DNA of 64,000 nucleotides, taken from assembly GCA_947247005.1 (NCBI GenBank), contig OX365960.1:19344533-19408532 (forward strand), given 5' to 3'. Of the stretch, positions 37,069 to 47,712 are shown piece after piece. The DNA is from Spisula solida (lineage: Eukaryota > Mollusca > Bivalvia > Venerida > Mactridae). The notes beneath the pieces were generated by a model. That model was not told the origin of the DNA. It saw nothing but the letters and a program-made list of their open reading frames with translations, and ran no database searches. The stretch's first letter is position 1. Each line of letters starts with the position of its first letter. Made by a program: the position numbers and the translations under genes.

Positions 37069-37373
37069 CCCTTGTTACCCAGATAAACCAACATGATTGG
37101 ATAATCGCAACATGATTGCATAATTGCCAACATGAAAAATGTGGTAGGTACATTGTTTTTGCAATATTTTCCAAATTAACTATCCAGATTGTTTATGTCA
37201 TTATTACATATTCAACATATGAAGAAAATGTACTATTTGCATTAAACAATGTGCATATAGGTAATATTTTTCACTATGTAAAGCCTTAAAGAATGTATGG
37301 ACTTTTTCATGCCGGCCATTTTGCAATCATGTTGCGATCATACAATCATGTTGGTTTATCGAAGTAACAAGGG
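37069..37373. mobile_element. MITE with about 50-bp inverted ends (305 bp)
   Basis: CCCTTGTTACCCAGATAAAC, CAACATGATTGG and CGCAACATGATTGCA on the left are inverted at 37,322-37,373 with few mismatches. The subterminal part itself repeats CAACATGATTG. No transposase. Confidence 0.88.
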
Positions 37374-37806
37374 TGAACTTGTGCACTTGAATACTCTATA
37401 TCAAGTACGGTACCTGCCCTGTACGTTGATATACGGGTATCAAATTAAGAAAACGCAGACCAAAGCAGAAACGCACGGATTATTTAGGGAAACATTACCC
37501 CAAAGTACGTATTATTATATAAGTGCATATCTGTGTTACCCAGAGTACGAGTTTATGTTATATAGATAATGAAGAAAGCAACTTATAATCTAGAGGTTTA
37601 GATTTCCAGACATGTTTATAGAACGACACCTAACTAGACGTAGTGCATATTTCTAGTTAAAATCCGGAATTAGCTGAAATGCACTTTTCTCCAAGCGTAT
37701 CTACCGAAATTTGCTTACGGCTATGGCTACGGTATAAGTGGAGTGTTAGGCTGTCATGTTGAGGACCTGGGGCTGATATTCAAGTCGGGCTCTGCAGGGT
37801 ATGAGG
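37374..37806. other. No recognisable feature
   Basis: Random-looking open frame 37,297-37,569 overlaps the MITE end. Confidence 0.55.
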
Positions 37807-37999
37807 TAGTCTGTCTATACATACCCTATGTTTAATTAAAGGAGACAACTCTTCAGTCTACTCTTTTTTCATGAAATTAATTCCCTTTGCACCCTCAAAC
37901 ATAGGTAATCAAGCCCAAAATAAAATCTAGCTAAAATTGAAAACAAAATTATGATAATTGATTGAAAAAAATATTTTATCTAGTCGGGTAGCCAGACTA
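37807..37999 (+). mobile_element. TAGTCTG-family MITE, copy B, with perfect 9-bp target duplication
   Basis: Same element as 30,834-31,031, here flanked by GGTATGAGG on both sides (37,798-37,806 and 38,000-38,008). It confirms the element ends (TAGTCTG ... CAGACTA) and the 9-bp duplication length. Confidence 0.93.
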
Positions 38000-38008
38000 G
38001 GTATGAGG

Positions 38009-38945
38009 GTATGCATTGGCTATATGGTCGTTTACTCCCCATGCGGAGAAGTAATCAATTGGTTGCGGAAGAGCAACCGTGGTCTAGGCTGGCAATTTCA
38101 ACGAATACAATTATGGAATTTCTCTCTTTTGGGGTGCATAGTAACAATTAGTAAGTACAAACATGTGTGAAGATGTTAAATTGGAACTAAATTGCTGTGT
38201 GACTCGTATAATTAAGTGTTTTTGAAAGCTATACTGTAAATGCAATTTATCAGCCTGAGTATAGGCCTAAAGTGTGGCACCCAATTTTATTAATTGCATC
38301 CAAGTGACATATCTGAATAAACGGACCACACATGCATGTATATAGCTTTATTCAATTTAATATGGTACTAATTATGTTCATTCCCATTCAAATATCGAGC
38401 CATTGGAGACAAATATCCCTGTGGAGTTGTTCACTTCTTGGGCCGAGTGGTTAATGTATCCGCTTTGGACCCTGTAGTACGCGTAGTACGTTCTGAATTG
38501 ACCGGTATTTCTCGTAAGTAGTATACGGTGGCAACGAAAATGTACTAAATTTGATCTTCAACACTCATAATTGTACTATTTTCATTATTTTCATCATCTA
38601 TATTTGCGATTGCAAAAGATATTTGCAAAAGATGGCACATTTTTTAATATTACATGTTGTATAATTTATTATTCAGCGAAGTTGTATAGCTTGAGAATTG
38701 ACCCACTTAACAACCAATGAAATGTTTATAAATATTTCCGTATTGAATGGAATATCACAAGTTGATTGAATACAATATTGTATTCTTTACACAAAAGGTT
38801 ATGCCCGATTTTAAGTTATTACATTTTTCTCTTGTGGGAAACTTATAGTACTATACTCGCCTGTCTGTTATACGATAACTTACAGTGAATTACAGTGTTG
38901 AACTTTATGCGACCTCTTACTATCCCAGTCAAAAGGAATAGCCTA
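38009..38945. other. No gene; SINE head fragment at 38,427-38,475
   Basis: CTTGGGCCGAGTGGTTAATG and TATCCGCTTTGGACC look like the first half of a tRNA-like SINE head. The remainder is AT-rich. Confidence 0.5.
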
Positions 38946-38969
38946 CCTATAGTAGCTAGCTACTATAGG
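38946..38969. repeat. Perfect 24-bp palindrome
   Basis: CCTATAGTAGCT followed by its exact inverse complement AGCTACTATAGG, with no loop. It could extrude a cruciform or bind a symmetric dimer; no function is shown. Confidence 0.95.
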
Positions 38970-39651
38970 AGGGATTCGCAAATACGTCATCAATACAGTC
39001 TGCTGCAGGTTATCTAATAGGCCGGTCAATTCTTGACATCAAAAGTCTCTCAAAAAGTGTTTCTGCTTCGATATACGATATTTGTGAGTGGCAGATTTAC
39101 ATTTTCGTTTCTAAGACTACAGGACATGATTCGTAAATGTATTTAAAAAGTAATACATGTAACCATCGCAGTCTGTCATTTAACGCTGTATATCTTTTTT
39201 AAAGATATTTCTTGTATTGTTTGACATTCGATTGCTGAGTTTAAGTATCGGTTGTAATTCTGAGCCAGGTTGAAATGGAATCTCAAACACTTCACCAGAA
39301 TGCTGTACTACTGTTACGCAATACTCTTTAGCATTATTATCTACTTTAAAATGTTAATGCTGCCAATGCCACGATTGTTGTCTACATTTGAAAAGATAAG
39401 CCACTTAAATGTATTAAATATCTCATCACAGCCAGCAAAAATGTGAAGAGCGCAAGTAACTGAATTCCATCGTAAATGTAATTTAGCGGATCCTCGGTAC
39501 TTCAACTTGTTAAATCATTTTATTCACACTTTGAGCGAAATAAAAGATAAACGAGTATTATATAAATATACAAATAACTAAATTCCAAATTATATTAATC
39601 ACACTAAACACCTCATTCCTGAAGTTATCCATCGCCTCGAGAGTATGATAT
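38970..39651. other. No recognisable feature
   Basis: No gene or repeat was recognised. Confidence 0.55.
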
Positions 39652-39715
39652 GATAGCCTAGTGGTAGAGCGTCCGCGTCGAGTACGGGTTGTCTCGGTTT
39701 CGATCATCCACCTCA
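39652..39715 (+). mobile_element. tRNA-like SINE head
   Basis: GATAGCCTAGTGGTAGAGCG (A box) and CTCGGTTTCGATCATCC (B box with an extra T). Related to the head at 4,660. Confidence 0.55.
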
Positions 39716-39898
39716 TTACCTATGTTTCCACGTAATTTTCACACGCTTAAATATATAGCGTAATGTACGCCTCAATAATCTGATTAGTCACGTTTTAGTA
39801 AAAATTTAGAATTTTAAATTGACCAATCGTAATTAAACCAAATCTAGTAAATGTCAGGCGTCATACAAACAATGATGACGCACTGTCATAGAATCAAG

Positions 39899-39930
39899 AT
39901 GGCCGCGGAAACTAAAGTAATTTATATCAA
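39899..39930 (+). promoter_or_regulatory. Candidate TISU-like initiator and short first coding exon
   Basis: TCAAGATGGCCGCGG closely fits the TISU element (CAASATGGCGGC), which combines a start codon with a YY1-type site near a transcription start. From this ATG the frame reads MAAETKVIYI and meets a donor-like GTAAAA after 32 bases. An ATF/CRE-like GATGACGCA lies about 25 bases upstream. No downstream exon was found, so the gene is hypothetical. Confidence 0.25.
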
Positions 39931-41170
39931 GTAAAAATATTAATTTTACAAATATGTAATATTGTGTTGGTGTCGATGCAACAAAAGATCGGGACAACGA
40001 CTACGTATATTGTTGATACGTCTGATAAACCGGCCAAGTTCTCCGAGCATGTGTGTCCGAATCTTTATTTTACGTATTTTGCTGATTCGTTTGGTGAACT
40101 CATTTCATTTCCAGACGTGAAATATTGACAATAATTGAACACTAGTACTAATGTTTTACAAAACCGCTAAGGAAACGCTTATTGACATTCCAGCACCGAC
40201 TAACCCTCTCATAATCATGTAGAGCACTTTTAAGCAATTTAAAACTGCTGATCCTGCAAAATTGTTTTGTCTACTTCTCATGGTGAATAATTCAAGAAAA
40301 TGCTACCGCAAATAAGTTTGAATGGCATAAAACATTGGTTCACTTATTTTAACCGAGACAAATGTTTTTTGTTTTTGTTTTGGTGTTTTGTTTTAATACG
40401 GATGTGGAGCTTTTTTGTTGGTTTTACACATTTCCTTCAATCGTTTTTCTATTTTATGAACCGTTCTCCAGGAAAATCGGGCTTAGTGAAAAAAATATGA
40501 AAATCATGATAATTTAGCATTATAAAGACAAGACTCTTTTGAACAGTTTCTGAAAATTTGAGCAAAATATAACATCAAATTACAAAGTTATAGACTTTTA
40601 AACGTAACAACTCCCCCCTACTTTGTTAGTGACGTCGCAAACGTCATTCAAACGTTTTTTGACTTTACGTTAACAAGAAGTTCATAAATCCAGTATGTGA
40701 TGAGTTCTGGACGTAAACTTTTCAAAATTGTATCACATTTTAGAATTATATTCTTTTTTTAATAAAACAAATTTAAATCGTGAATTTTAGCTTTTAGAGA
40801 AACATAGCTACTGTTTTCAACCACTAACCTCTCTTTTTCTTAATATGGATACTCTTCAGAAACTGGTTACCATTACAACGACAGAAGATATTTTAACATG
40901 ATTCATGAGAAAAAATAAATCTAAGACATAGTTCTATATTATCCAAGAACTTAAACTTAAATAAAAAAGGAGGACCTTTTTGACATTTAAGAGGACTTTC
41001 TTAACCTTATTACATAAATACGAATACAATGTCACCAATCCCTGTTTTCCTGGAGAACGGCTCATATATGTTGGTCAGTTTACCCTTTTCCCTTGAATCA
41101 GTTGTCATGCAGCATTCATTACATATACACAACACGGCCGTAGCCTACGCCACAATATACTACCGTTTTT
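39931..41170. other. No recognisable exon
   Basis: AT-rich. A T-rich frame at 40,300-40,500 is unlikely to be coding. Confidence 0.5.
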
Positions 41171-41838
41171 AGCTCACCTGTCACAAAGTGACAGAGTGAG
41201 CTTTTGTGATCACTCGTCGTCCGTCGTCCGTCGTACGTCCGTCCTTCCGTCCGTCCACAATTACTTGTGTAGACACTAGAGGTCACAGTTTTAGCTTAAT
41301 CATTATCAAACTTAGTCACAATGATCATCTCAACAAAATCTAGGTCAAATTCGATATTGGGTCATCCGGGGTTAAAAACTAGATCACAAGGTCAAATAAT
41401 AAAAAAACCTTGTGTAGTCACTAGAGGTCACAATTTTGGCCGAATCTTTATGAAACTTGGTCACAATGATCATCTCAACAAAATATAGGTCAAGTTTGAT
41501 ATTGGGTCATCCAGGGTAAAAAACTAGGTCACATGGTCAAATCATAGAAAAACCTTGTGTAGTCACTAGAGGTCACACTTTTGGCCTAATCTTTATGAAA
41601 CTTGGTCACAATGATCATCTCAACAAAATCTAGGTCAAGTTCGATATTGGGTCATCCGGGGTCAAAAACTAGGTCACAAGGTCAAATCACTTCAATATGC
41701 CATTGGGTCTAAATGTGATGTAAATTATAAAGCATAAGACAATATGAAAACCTTGTACATGCAATAGAGGCTACCATTAGGGGTGCATGAACTACTAGGA
41801 CAGGTGAGCGACCTATGGCCCTTTGGGCCCTCTTGTTT
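41171..41838. mobile_element. Mollusc-type non-autonomous element with 144-bp internal direct repeats
   Basis: Ends are AGCTCACCTGTC (41,171) and GACAGGTGAGC (about 41,800), followed by GGCCCTTTGGGCCCTCTTGT. After a (GTCC)n/(GTCGTCC) stretch at 41,216-41,260, three copies of a 144-bp unit follow, each with GTCACTAGAGGTCACA (about 41,270, 41,414, 41,558), ACAATGATCATCTCAACAAA and GATATTGGGTCATCC. No open frame. Elements with these ends are familiar from bivalve genomes. Confidence 0.8.
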
Positions 41839-42300
41839 ACAAAACTGGAAATATATTAGTTTGTACATATTGACGGATTCGAACCCATATATACTGTACG
41901 GCACCATCGCCTAGAACAATGTAAAGTTCGACAACCCTGGTATGCCAACTGAGCAAATCGAGTCGAGCACGTTTCGATATAAGTGAAAAACCTAAACGAT
42001 GATCGTTATGTTGACAAATTCAAATTATTACAAACTTCATCACAGGATCATCCCTGCTCAATATTAGGAAGGAGATAGAAGAGCATCCATCGGTAACAAG
42101 AAAGCTGAAACAAACGTATCTTCCGGGTGTGTTTGGTTCGAATCCGCCTTGGGGAAAATTTTATTACCCCCGTCACACTTTCTGAACACATGTTCGATAC
42201 TGGTTAGTAACACATAAAGCAAGTATCAAAGGGTTTAAAATACATGTGCAAGTATATTACAATTAACAGGATACTAGAGGTCGGGGGTTCGCGTCCCATT
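41839..42300. other. No gene; decayed B-box-like pieces
   Basis: GGATTCGAACCC (about 41,876), TTTGGTTCGAATCCGCC (about 42,131) and GGGGGTTCGCGTCCC (about 42,282) look like isolated B boxes of broken SINEs. Confidence 0.4.
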
Positions 42301-42518
42301 ATATCGCTGGCTTAGAATGAGAAGGTCGTAAGTACAAAGCCGATATTTTAAAAAAAAAACAAGAAAAAACTGTCTGAAAACTACTCTTTACTTACTTGTT
42401 ACGGAAAACAAGCTTTTTCAACTTCAGTTTGGTCAAAATGACCAATTCCAATTTTCATGAAAATAGGCTAATAAGTAGCAGTAGTACTTACGACCTTCTT
42501 ATTCTAAGCCAGCGATAT
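42301..42518. mobile_element. MITE with 35-bp nearly perfect inverted ends (218 bp)
   Basis: ATATCGCTGGCTTAGAATGA plus GAAGGTCGTAAGTAC is inverted at 42,484-42,518 with a single mismatch in 35. Flanks suggest a TA or TATA target. The interior matches 15,296-15,416, and a lone right end lies at 43,601-43,635. Confidence 0.93.
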
Positions 42519-43600
42519 ATACGAATTTAAAATGCTACCCGTATCCCTCTCTTTTAACGCTCACTATAACATGAGCAACCGGATTCTCTTCTCTCATACC
42601 TTTGGGTGTATCATGGTGCTATATTCTACAAGGAATTGTATGCTTCTAGATTAATTCACGGATATACATTAGAATGTATTTCCGTGATTAATTCATATAA
42701 TTGTATTACTTATTTCAAAACCAATCTAAACAAATTAATATGAAAAACGTAAACTACCCCTTACTCTACCAGATGCCTCAGTGGTGATGGTTTTATAGCT
42801 TCGAAATTAATTTACTCAAGGAAACATGTTTATACACGGGCGACGAAGGTCATACTTCCAGTTTATAATAAATCCTATTCATTTTGCTGTTATCGGATAA
42901 TTCCAGAATGTACATAGATTTATTTCCGGCAAATCACTTTAAATAAATGCTACAATAAACAACGAACCATTTCAACACTTGAAGTAGCTGGATCGTTAAA
43001 ACTTCACTTACGTTGAAAGCAGATTATGTTTACATTGGTTTCCTTGAAATTGGCACAATAAGCCGTATCTATCTATACATTTTACCCCGAAATACACTTA
43101 AACAAATGATTATGTTTAAATCGTAGCGCAATTAGTTTTGATTCCTGGCAATAAACTGTTATCTTTGGCGCAGTAATTCATTCATTTGCAGTTGAAGTAT
43201 TTGAAATACGTGCAAACTTTTATCTCTGTATAAATGAAATTAAAGATTGCGTGGATTAAATTGCAAAAATGATGGTTAAATAAATCTCAATTTGATACAG
43301 TGCAACCCCTCTAGAGTAACACCATTTCGGAAACCCAGATATGAGAATAAAAAAAGAGATACACTTGTTTTTTCTTGCCATAGTCACGGTCGTACCAGAT
43401 GCTAACAATTTAGCCCCAGTCTGGAAAAGTGTAATTGGAACCGCACTGGTCATTGTAAATGTAAAACATCTAGAAATCCCTTCAGATTACGTAGTAAACT
43501 TTATTCCGAAAAATACTACATTTCTATATCACTATGAGCACCAATATACGATACATTTGTACTAAACAAAATAAAGCTTGCATGAGTATTATATGGTCGT
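42519..43600. other. No recognisable feature
   Basis: AT-rich; open frames near 43,256-43,565 on both strands overlap and look random. Confidence 0.55.
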
Positions 43601-43635
43601 GCACTTACGACCTTCTCATTCTTAGCCAGCGATAT
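43601..43635. mobile_element. Solitary right end of the 42,301 MITE family
   Basis: GCACTTACGACCTTCTCATT and CTTAGCCAGCGATAT match the 35-bp right terminus with two or three changes. No left end was seen within 1 kb, so this is a truncated copy. Confidence 0.8.
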
Positions 43636-43704
43636 AACGAAATGGTTGATCGTTGGCATGCATCAGACAAAACCTTCGGTACATGAACTGTACGCCCTCA
43701 TTCG

Positions 43705-44125
43705 GATCACCTCAGTCTCAATGTATTGCAATAATATATCTACCGGAAACAAACGAAAATGACCGAGCTTTCACGTTTGTGTACGCTCCATGTTCTAGAC
43801 TGGTACCGCTTATCTCTTTTTCCGACACCGTCTACGCTAGTAGAACGCTTGGTATCAGTCTACTGTGTTCACTTACCAGAATGTTTACAGTCAGTGTACA
43901 TGAACATGTAATGAACATGATGCACAGTATTAGTAACATGTTTTTGCTGCAGTCTACCAGTTCATGATCACCTCAGCCTCAATGCATTGCAATAATATAT
44001 CTATCGGAGACAAGCGGAAATGTCCGAGCTTTCACGAATGTATAAGCAGCGTGTTCACTTACCAGAATATTCATAGTCAGTTCGCATGCACATTATTAGT
44101 AACACGTTTCTGCTGCCAGCGCCGT
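43705..44125 (+). repeat. Tandem duplication, 261-bp offset, second copy internally deleted
   Basis: GATCACCTCAGTCTCAATGT (43,705) and GATCACCTCAGCCTCAATGC (43,966) begin two copies. Both contain TGCAATAATATATCTA, CCGAGCTTTCACG and TGTTCACTTACCAGAAT. The second lacks about 100 bases. A 104-codon frame across copy 1 is not preserved in copy 2. Confidence 0.8.
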
Positions 44126-44923
44126 TCCATGTTCTTCATGGCATCTGTGTTATAAACCATTTACTTGACAATAAATCATTGGATCGACCTACCAAGAAGT
44201 TGTACTGCGCTAATTATTATTGCAATTATCGAGTTAGTAAGATTATTCTGCAGCTGAAACAGCAATGGCAAGTCTTATATGTGATAACAAGTGGGCGAAT
44301 CGTACTGATCCGCACAATCCTTATCGATTATCCAAGGCCCTCGGACCGTCCGCACTCAATGTGGTTATCGCATCCCCATTAATTACTTAAGAATCTGAAT
44401 TGGATTACATGTCACATTTCCTATCAGAGTCATGTTGTTTTTCAATCAGATATTTTGGACCTGTGTCACTGCACGAGCAAATTAGTTTTTGGGTATAATT
44501 GAGCACATAGCTAGAACCACAGTAGCACCCTGATAAGCCTGTTGAATATGTAAAATACATCTATAATTACATTTTAACCACTTTCCATGAAAAACTAACT
44601 TAGCGGTGAAAAGTGTAGAGATACCTAGACCTGCAACTAATCTAAACATCTCCCCAAACAACCCTCAACCCCCTATCCCCACCAACCAACAGAGCAGAAG
44701 CCAGTCTTGCTACAATCTACAAATGGTTGTTTTGTTGTGTGAGAGTGAGCCGTTGTCGAATATTTTATTGAATTATAATATAAGTGTTCCAACTGGAAGG
44801 AAACATGCTTGAAGGTTTTAACTTAGCATATCTGTCAGCTGGAATTAACCCATGTATGCATAATGTTGCACACAAGCATTAGACGTTGTATTGACATCAG
44901 ACCATTGATTGTTCAACATGACC
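44126..44923. other. No recognisable feature
   Basis: A C-rich run (CCAACC/CCCCC) near 44,650-44,700. No gene was recognised. Confidence 0.55.
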
Positions 44924-46325
44924 GTTGTAAGTCAGTCTTTGCAATATACTTTTACTGTTCCTGTATCTGTGAGCGTTGTAAGTCAGTCTTTGCTGTACTC
45001 TTGTACTTTTCCTGTACTGTGAGTGTTGTAAGTCAGTCTTTGCTGTACTCTTGTACTGTTCCTGTACTGTGAGTGTTGTAAGTCAGTATTTGCTGTACTC
45101 TTGTACTGTTCCTGTACTGTGAGTGTTGTAAGTCAGTCTTTGTAGTACTCTTGTACTGTTCCTGTACTGTGAGCGTTGTAAGTCAGTCTTTGCTGTACTC
45201 TTGTACTGTTCCTGTACTGTGAGTGTTGTAAGTCAGTCTTTGCTGTACTCTTGTACTGTTGTCCTGTACTGTGAGTGTTGTAAGTCAGTCTTTGCTGTAC
45301 TCTTGTACTGTTGTCCTGTACTGTGAGTGTTGTAAGTCAGTCTTTGTAGTACTCTTGTACTGTTCCTGTACTGTGAGTGTTGTAAGTCAGTCTTTGCTGT
45401 ACTCTTGTACTGTTGTCCTGTACTGTGAGTGTTGTAAGTCAGTCTTTGTAGTACTCTTGTACTGTTCCTGTACTGTGAGTGTTGTAAGTCAGTATTTGCT
45501 GTACTCTTGTACTGTTCCTGTACTGTGAGTGTTGTAAGTCAGTCTTTGTAGTACTCTTGTACTGTTCCTGTACTGTGAGCGTTGTAAGTCAGTCTTTGCT
45601 GTACTCTTGTACTGTTCCTGTACTGTGAGTGTTGTAAGTCAGTCTTTGCTGTACTCTTGTACTGTTGTCCTGTACTGTGAGTGTTGTAAGTCAGTCTTTG
45701 CTGTACTCTTGTACTGTTGTCCTGTACTGTGAGTGTTGTAAGTCAGTCTTTGTAGTACTCTTGTACTGTTCCTGTACTGTGAGTGTTGTAAGTCAGTCTT
45801 TGCTGTACTCTTGTACTGTTGTCCTGTACTGTGAGCGTTGTAAGTCAGTCTTTGTAGTACTCTTGTACTGTTCCTGTACTGTGAGTGTTGTAAGTCAGTC
45901 TTTGCTGTACTCTTGTACTGTTCCTGTACTGTGAGTGTTGTAAGTCAGTCTTTGCTGTACACTTGTACTGTTGTCCTGTACTGTGAGTGTTGTAAGTCAG
46001 TCTTTGTAGTACTCTTGTACTGTTCCTGTACTGTGAGCGTTGTAAGTCGGTCTTTGCTGTATACTTGTACTGTTCCTGTACTGTGAGTGTTGTAAGTCAG
46101 TCTTTGCTGTACACTTGTACTGTTCCTGTACTGTGAGTGTTGTAAGTCAGTCTTTGTAGTACTCTTGTACTGTTCCTGTATCTGTGAGTGTTGTTAGTCA
46201 GTCTTTGTAGTACTCTTGTACTGTTCCTGTATCTGTGAGTGTTGTTAGTCAGTCTTTGTAGTACTCCTGTATTGTTTCTGAACTGTGAGCGTTATAAGTC
46301 AGGTCTTACAGTACTACTGTACTGT
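44924..46325. repeat. Minisatellite, 50/53-bp unit, about 27 copies, with 406-bp higher-order period
   Basis: The unit is TGTGAGTGTTGTAAGTCAGT, CTTTGCTGTACTCTTG and TACTGTTCCTGTAC. A 53-bp form has GTTGTCC instead of GTTCC, and another variant has TAGTACTC instead of GCTGTACTC. Rare variants recur 406 bases apart (for example CAGTATTTGC at 45,084 and 45,490), equal to six 50-bp plus two 53-bp units. Edge units are the most diverged. The 89-codon Cys/Val/Ser-rich frames are artefacts of the repeat. Confidence 0.95.
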
Positions 46326-46664
46326 ATTATACGCATCCTAGCACATGCAGTTCCTACTATTACGTTTGTTGCAGTCGTTAATTATTTATAAATATTTTAT
46401 ATGAATCATTTCGTTCATGTTTCGTAAATGATTATAGGCTCTAGATGCATACAGCAATGTCATATTTATAAGGACCGCCAGTTTGGGTGTAAACCAGACG
46501 GGTGCCATCTTAGATGACTTTGTTACTATTTATAGATCTTGATAGATCCATTCCATTTCCTGTTCTCAAATAAATATAATATAAATCATATTTATCGTTA
46601 CATTTGATATGAAATAATAGACCTTGAATTGAAAACAGTTATTCATGTGATAAGGATTGGGCGG
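46326..46664. other. Spacer between minisatellite and segmental duplication
   Basis: No feature was recognised. Confidence 0.5.
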
Positions 46665-47712
46665 ACTATGATACTCACATGATATGAGGTTTCCTAAACG
46701 GTTTGTTCTTGCTCTGTTGCCATGAAAACGTTTTGTGTTTTGCGTTACTTTGATTTGATAGCGTCTTGAGTGGATTGTAACCAAGTTAGTTGTAATCATT
46801 TCCACGTATTGTATCGTGTGTAAGTACGTGGCACTTTAAGTGAATATCTTCGTAATAACGAAATATTAGATCTATATGAACTCATGAGGCCAGCCAATGG
46901 AAACATGTTTTACAAAACGATTAAATTAAAATGACGTCATTAGTCTCACGCCGGTCATGCCATTCTAATTTCTTTATTTTTATTACTAGTGAAATAGAGA
47001 TTACTGTGATCAACAAAAATCCCATATTTCCCGCCTAATTTGGAATATATTGAGGCTACATCGGTAAGACGTTAATACTGTTTTATCAGAAGAGCACAGA
47101 AAATGTGTTTCCAAGTATCTAAAGGATAAACATCCGCCCTTCTCACGACTGATGTATTAATGGGGTAACCGATTTAACATTCAATATATCGTTAGTTTCC
47201 AATTATCACACCGTTTGTTATTGCTGTGTTTTTGTGTAATAATCATTACTGGTTGATAATAATGTGTACCATCATCAAAGAATGCTGTAAACGTCATTAT
47301 ATTCGTTGGAGAGATTAAATTTGCCATCACTGTTTCATTATTATTCTCACCCGGTTGGAAACTATGTTACAATGGTAAGTGTGTCTCGCCTACAGTATGG
47401 TGACTGTCGACGAGACACAACTTCTGTTTTAACATCACAACTCCAATTTCAAGTTTTAACGGGGCAATTTAACACACAGGTGCCCATTACAATTTTAGGC
47501 TTTCAATCATTGGTAATTTTATTATACGAGTATGTGATAAGGGTAAAAACCGATAAAGTTAATAATTTCATATTTTTATATTAATCCGCGAAATTGCCTT
47601 CAAGTTTAGCCAAATCCATGCAAAGCTAAATTAACGATTTTACATTATCAATTGCTACCTTAACATCTTATTGCATTCCTGGATACGCAGTTTTTGTAAA
47701 GGAATCTCTTAT

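Noticed and set aside
45259..45934. Cys/Val-rich 89-codon frames that look like a repeat protein
   Set aside because: Open only because the minisatellite units lack stops; no start, signal or flanking coding sequence.
47306..47584. Frame shared with 53,923-54,165 (MERLNLPSLFHYYSHPVG...)
   Set aside because: Both begin at TTG, and indels shift the frames apart after about 45 codons, so duplication rather than coding constraint explains the similarity.
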